Below, one piece after another: positions 13,103 to 13,629 of a stretch of 13,629 nt of DNA. Source of the DNA: DATFIX01 sp047617305 (GTDB lineage Archaea; Halobacteriota; Halobacteria; Halobacteriales; Natrialbaceae); assembly GCA_047617305.1 (NCBI GenBank), contig JBLGCL010000070.1, forward strand, positions 1-13,629, read 5' to 3'. The notes under the pieces were generated by a model that was not told the DNA's origin, made no database searches, and saw only the letters and a program-made list of their open reading frames with translations. The translations under genes and the position numbers were made by a program. The number at the start of each line of letters is the position of its first letter. The stretch's first letter is position 1.

Positions 13103-13629
13103 CCCGGCGTCCTCGACCAGTCCCGCCAGTTCCGCCGCCACCTCGGCGTCGACGGGGCGGAGCGGCCGCCGTGGTTCCCCCGCCGGCAGCCCTCGTTCCT
13201 TCATCGCCGCCTTCAGCCCGGGGACGCCGTACTCGGCGGTCACCGCGTGGTTCAACGCGACCAGATCGCGGTTCAGCGCCAGGGCACCCGCCACGTCGCC
13301 GTCGGCGTACCGGCGGTGGATCCCGCTCGCACCCTCAGGGGCGACGTTCGCGAGCGCCAGGACGCCGCCGCTGGCGCCCACCTGGAGGCCGGCCCCGTAG
13401 ATGCTCCCGCTGCCGACCAGGAGGTCGAAGTCGGCGTCGGCGGTGGCGGTCGCGATCCGCTGGAGCGCGTCGAGGTCGCCGCTGGAGTCCTTCATCCCGG
13501 CTACGTTCTCGTGGGTCGCGAGGGTCCCGACGGTCCCGGGGTCGAGCCTGACCCCGGTGTACTTCGGCACGCTGTAGAGGTAGATCGGGATCGGGCTCTC
13601 GTCGGCCAGGTCGCGGTAGTACGCCGCCA
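13094..13629 (-). CDS. Dihydrodipicolinate synthase / KDG aldolase family protein, 5' end cut by the window
   Basis: Only the C-terminal 177 residues or so are visible, and the frame runs off the right edge. The visible part starts AAYYRDLADESPIPIYLYSV and continues PKYTGV, with the family YLYnVP tyrosine strand. It then has the Schiff-base lysine in GMKDSSGDL and the glycine-rich GSGSIYGAGLQVGASGGVLA of the TIM-barrel end. The C-terminal helices include GVPGLKAAMKERGLPAGEPR. These features place it in the DHDPS/N-acetylneuraminate lyase family of class I aldolases. The KDSSGD version is more usual in sugar-acid aldolases (2-dehydro-3-deoxygluconate type) than in true lysine-pathway DapA, but the N-terminal half needed to decide is absent. 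A GTG at 13570 is internal, not the start. The gene converges on the regulator gene with a 9-base overlap of their 3' ends. Confidence 0.9.
   Translation of the reverse strand, partial: AAYYRDLADESPIPIYLYSVPKYTGVRLDPGTVGTLATHENVAGMKDSSGDLDALQRIATATADADFDLLVGSGSIYGAGLQVGASGGVLALANVAPEGASGIHRRYADGDVAGALALNRDLVALNHAVTAEYGVPGLKAAMKERGLPAGEPRRPLRPVDAEVAAELAGLVEDAGLD

Noticed and set aside
13094..13570. GTG at 13570 as the start of the aldolase-family gene
   Set aside because: The codons upstream of it encode the family's YYRDLADESPIPIYLY strand region, so the gene continues past the right edge.
1..13629. Mobile elements, CRISPR arrays, tRNA or rRNA genes
   Set aside because: I found no transposase or integrase motifs, no regularly spaced repeats, and no cloverleaf or rRNA-like segments in the gaps on either strand.

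Overview
The window comes from a halophilic archaeon (class Halobacteria). The DNA is visibly GC-rich, the proteins are rich in Asp and Glu, and it carries archaeal ribosomal proteins S24e and S27ae and a fused Kae1-Bud32 KEOPS protein. Many starts have a TATA-like box 25-30 bases upstream, the spacing of leaderless or near-leaderless haloarchaeal transcripts. No tRNA, rRNA, CRISPR array, insertion sequence or attachment site was recognised.

Layout. 1-971: the end of an unrecognised helical protein. 972-1366: a gap holding a decayed zinc-ribbon relic and the promoter of the next gene. 1367-1948: a KaiC/RecA-like protein with a ruined P-loop, converging on a minus-strand unit made of a 29-residue membrane peptide (2841-2752) and a 260-residue conserved haloarchaeal protein (2752-1970). 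2921-4447 (minus): a MATE exporter. 4448-4797: a gap with four small inverted repeats and a promoter. 4798-6893: a tight plus-strand cluster rps24e - rps27ae - kae1/bud32, with four untranslated bases at each junction. 6973-7254: a small one-span membrane protein (DUF5808-like). 7309-7896: an XTP/dITP pyrophosphatase, converging on a minus-strand pair of a 33-residue peptide and a PIN-like protein (8509-7913).

8549-13102 is a molybdate/tungstate locus. On the minus strand it holds a Tat-exported lipoprotein receptor (WtpA-like), a permease (WtpB-like), an ATPase with a C-terminal regulatory domain (WtpC-like) and a half-length MOT1-family membrane protein. A ModE-like regulator with HTH and Mop/TOBE domains is divergent from wtpA. 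The 109-base space between wtpA and the regulator contains two copies of the imperfect palindrome CAnAAcgaTTnTG, one on each TATA box, so it is the natural candidate for an oxyanion-responsive switch.

The window ends in a 5'-truncated DapA/KDG-aldolase-family gene on the minus strand. Its 3' end overlaps that of the regulator gene by 9 bases.

Most genes belong to known haloarchaeal families. The points most worth a second look are the repeated operator candidate, the internally shortened MOT1 protein beside WtpABC, and several small ORFs with their own promoters and tight translational coupling.
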